From NCBI RefSeq assembly GCF_009363715.1, contig NZ_CP045408.1:1-51098 (forward strand): a stretch of DNA of 51,098 nucleotides, given 5' to 3'. The notes under the pieces were generated by a model, which was not told where the DNA came from, ran no database searches, and saw only the letters and a list, made by a program, of their open reading frames with translations. Position 1 is the stretch's first letter. Every line of letters starts with the position of its first letter. Shown piece after piece: positions 49,839 through 51,098 of the stretch. This DNA comes from Roseovarius sp. THAF9. Its GTDB lineage: Bacteria; Pseudomonadota; Alphaproteobacteria; Rhodobacterales; Rhodobacteraceae. The translations under genes were made by a program, and so were the position numbers.

Positions 49839-50411
49839 ATGCAAATTGGAACGGGCCAAGCTTGTCCTATTATCGTTGGACGTGAGGGGGCGCTGATCTT
49901 GGTTGGCGCGGCCGTAATACTGCTCAGCATCTCGTCCCACATAGAAATTCCGATGGTACCCGTCCCTATAACGGCTCAAACCTTTATGGTATTGACTGTG
50001 GGGGCCGTTTTGGGACCGCTACTCGGCGCTGTCGGGACCGTTATATGGCTACTCTGCGGCGCTATCGGTTTGCCTGTGCTTGCGGGTGGCGCAAGCGGCA
50101 TCGGTCATTTTGCGGGACCGACCGCCGGATTTCTCTTCGCGTTTCCCATTGCCGCCCTCACTGTCGGCGTCCTGGTTTCCAGACGGCAGGGCCAGGGGTT
50201 TGCCTATCGGGCATGGTGGGTATTCCTGGCAGGTATCGCAGGGCACATCATTTGTCTCGGGCTCGGCGTGCTCTGGTTGAGCACGTCGATCGGCATAGGC
50301 GCAGCGCTCGAAAATGGCTTCTTTCCTTTCATCCTGGGGGGCATCATCAAGTCGGCCGCTGTTGCCGCCGTGGTGATCGGGATTGAGCACCAGAGGGGCA
50401 AGGCATCGTGA
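49839..50411 (+). CDS. bioY: BioY-family substrate-binding subunit, second copy
   Basis: A 190-residue BioY with the family stretch VPVPITAQTFMVLTVGAVLG and the loop GPTAGFLFAFP, and about six membrane segments. It differs strongly from BioY1 (for example GPTAGF against GPTGGY), so it is not a recent duplicate. AAGGGGA precedes ATG 49839. Its stop overlaps the DUF1284 start as GTGA. It may work with the same BioMN, with the host ECF module, or alone. Confidence 0.88.
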   Translation: MQIGTGQACPIIVGREGALILVGAAVILLSISSHIEIPMVPVPITAQTFMVLTVGAVLGPLLGAVGTVIWLLCGAIGLPVLAGGASGIGHFAGPTAGFLFAFPIAALTVGVLVSRRQGQGFAYRAWWVFLAGIAGHIICLGLGVLWLSTSIGIGAALENGFFPFILGGIIKSAAVAAVVIGIEHQRGKAS

Positions 50412-50839
50412 TCGAACTGCGCGCGCACCATTTGCTGTGCATGCTGACGTTTGCTGGAAAGGGCTACTCACCAGGGTTTGTAGCCAAATTTCACTCTGTT
50501 GCCAGAGCCATCAACCAGGGAACCCCGGTCAAAATCATCGCAGGCCCCGATGAACTCTGCGCGTGTGTGATCGCGGAAGACCCCGAGCCACATTGCCATA
50601 ACGCGTCCGTCACGGCCCGAGATCTGACCGCTGCGCGAGATGTCGGTGACAAGCTCGGTATCGTAATCGAACCCGGTACCATTCTCAGCTTCGACAACCA
50701 AACCATTGCTTTGATGCGATCATGGTTTCGCAGCGGAATAACACGAAGGGCCTGCATTGAATGCCAGTGGCATGAACTCTGCACGCGGCTGGCAGAAGAC
50801 GACTTTGCCGGCTGCGAACTGGAAGGAACGCGCGGCTAA
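50408..50839 (+). CDS. DUF1284 protein
   Basis: A 143-residue soluble protein of the DUF1284 family: IELRAHHLLCMLTFAGKGYSPGF at the start, then LCACVIAEDPEPHCHN and ACIECQWHELC. The set of Cys and His residues suggests an iron-sulfur or zinc site. GTG start coupled to bioY2. It converges with bioN and their ends overlap by a few bases. Role unknown; co-transcription with bioY2 hints at cofactor or vitamin metabolism. Confidence 0.82.
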   Translation: MIELRAHHLLCMLTFAGKGYSPGFVAKFHSVARAINQGTPVKIIAGPDELCACVIAEDPEPHCHNASVTARDLTAARDVGDKLGIVIEPGTILSFDNQTIALMRSWFRSGITRRACIECQWHELCTRLAEDDFAGCELEGTRG

Positions 50840-51098
50840 AGCGGCGACCGTGCCTGGATCGCCTCGGCGATTTCATCCCCAGTTTTTAAAGTCCGGACGA
50901 CCAATGGGACAAGGAGAGCCTTCACGCTACGATCAAGGCCCCGGGCCTTCTGCGCCATGCGCACCTCGTCCAGCGTTGCGCGCACCAGTGGGATGAATCG
51001 GAGCGCAAGGGATATGGCGAGGGCGATGTGATCGGCCGGCACCCAGGAAGGAGCATGTTTGAGCCCCGCTTGAATGCCGTCGACAAACTCGCTCGTTT
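50836..51098 (-). CDS. bioN: ECF transporter T subunit BioN, 3' part; continues from base 1
   Basis: C-terminal part of BioN. Reading from 51098: TSEFVDGIQAGLKHAPSWVP, then LAISLALRFIPLV, and the EcfT signature-like VRMAQKARGLDR. In EcfT proteins the Ala-Arg-Gly motif docks onto the ATPase. Joined to the 5' part (last residues before base 1 are SLITMTT) it gives an uninterrupted EcfT. Stop TAG at 50836-50838 lies within the end of the DUF1284 gene. Confidence 0.9.
   Translation of the reverse strand, partial: TSEFVDGIQAGLKHAPSWVPADHIALAISLALRFIPLVRATLDEVRMAQKARGLDRSVKALLVPLVVRTLKTGDEIAEAIQARSPL

Noticed and set aside
1..51098. tRNA or rRNA genes
   Set aside because: No cloverleaf-like segment with conserved arms or rRNA-like sequence was recognised on either strand.

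Overview
The window appears to be a complete circular conjugative plasmid of about 51.1 kb from an alphaproteobacterium, most likely a member of the Rhodobacteraceae. The ring closes inside one gene: the minus-strand bioN frame that runs off base 1 continues in frame from base 51098, through a junction Lys codon, to a stop at 50836. The host guess rests on the RepC-type replicon, the alphaproteobacterial SOS box (GTTC-N7-GTTC) at 48492, a Rhodobacterales-style short intergenic repeat in five copies, high GC, and a VirB/VirD4 set with VirC1/VirC2-like accessory proteins. I see no rRNA or tRNA gene. Genus cannot be fixed from the sequence alone.

Layout. (1) 49.8 kb through the origin to 2.6 kb: a vitamin-uptake cargo module with bioY2 and a DUF1284 gene on plus, convergent with PhyH-like dioxygenase, bioY1, bioM and bioN on minus. 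It is bracketed by remnants of an SRAP gene and a resolvase gene. (2) 2.7-5.8 kb: serine resolvase, small genes and the replication gene repC. (3) 5.8-18.8 kb: two secreted-protein genes, then a promoter with a perfect palindrome and a T4SS operon (B1, B2, B3, B4, lipoprotein, B5-like chimera, B5, B8, B9, B10, B11, two small genes, B6). (4) 18.8-24.2 kb, minus: virD4, relaxase, mobC-like. (5) 24.2-26.4 kb: candidate oriT hairpins, 34 tandem degenerate heptamers, a VirC1-like ATPase and its partner, and a second hairpin cluster. (6) 26.4-40.9 kb: a probable leading region, mostly minus strand: ardC antirestriction, a chain of small genes ending in a DNA methyltransferase, vapBC, ssb, nuclease, small membrane proteins, a ParB-like protein and DUF3768. 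Three copies of a 360-370 bp hairpin-rich repeat each sit directly before the first gene of an operon here. (7) 41-47 kb: a metabolic operon azlC-azlD-desaturase-PRODH-PLP enzyme, divergent from an Lrp-type regulator and broken by an IS3-family element. (8) 47.2-49.5 kb: an SOS-controlled repair block (Y-family polymerase, small gene, SRAP).

How it fits together. RepC replicates the plasmid. The relaxase, MobC-like protein and VirC1/VirC2-like pair would process oriT and dock it to VirD4 and the VirB channel. The genes to the right of oriT would enter first and blunt host restriction, coat ssDNA and modify DNA. The shared upstream repeats may let those genes be read while the plasmid is still single-stranded, by analogy with the F-plasmid Frpo promoter. 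VapBC, the ParB-like protein and possibly the heptamer array stabilise the plasmid. The transport and metabolic modules are cargo.
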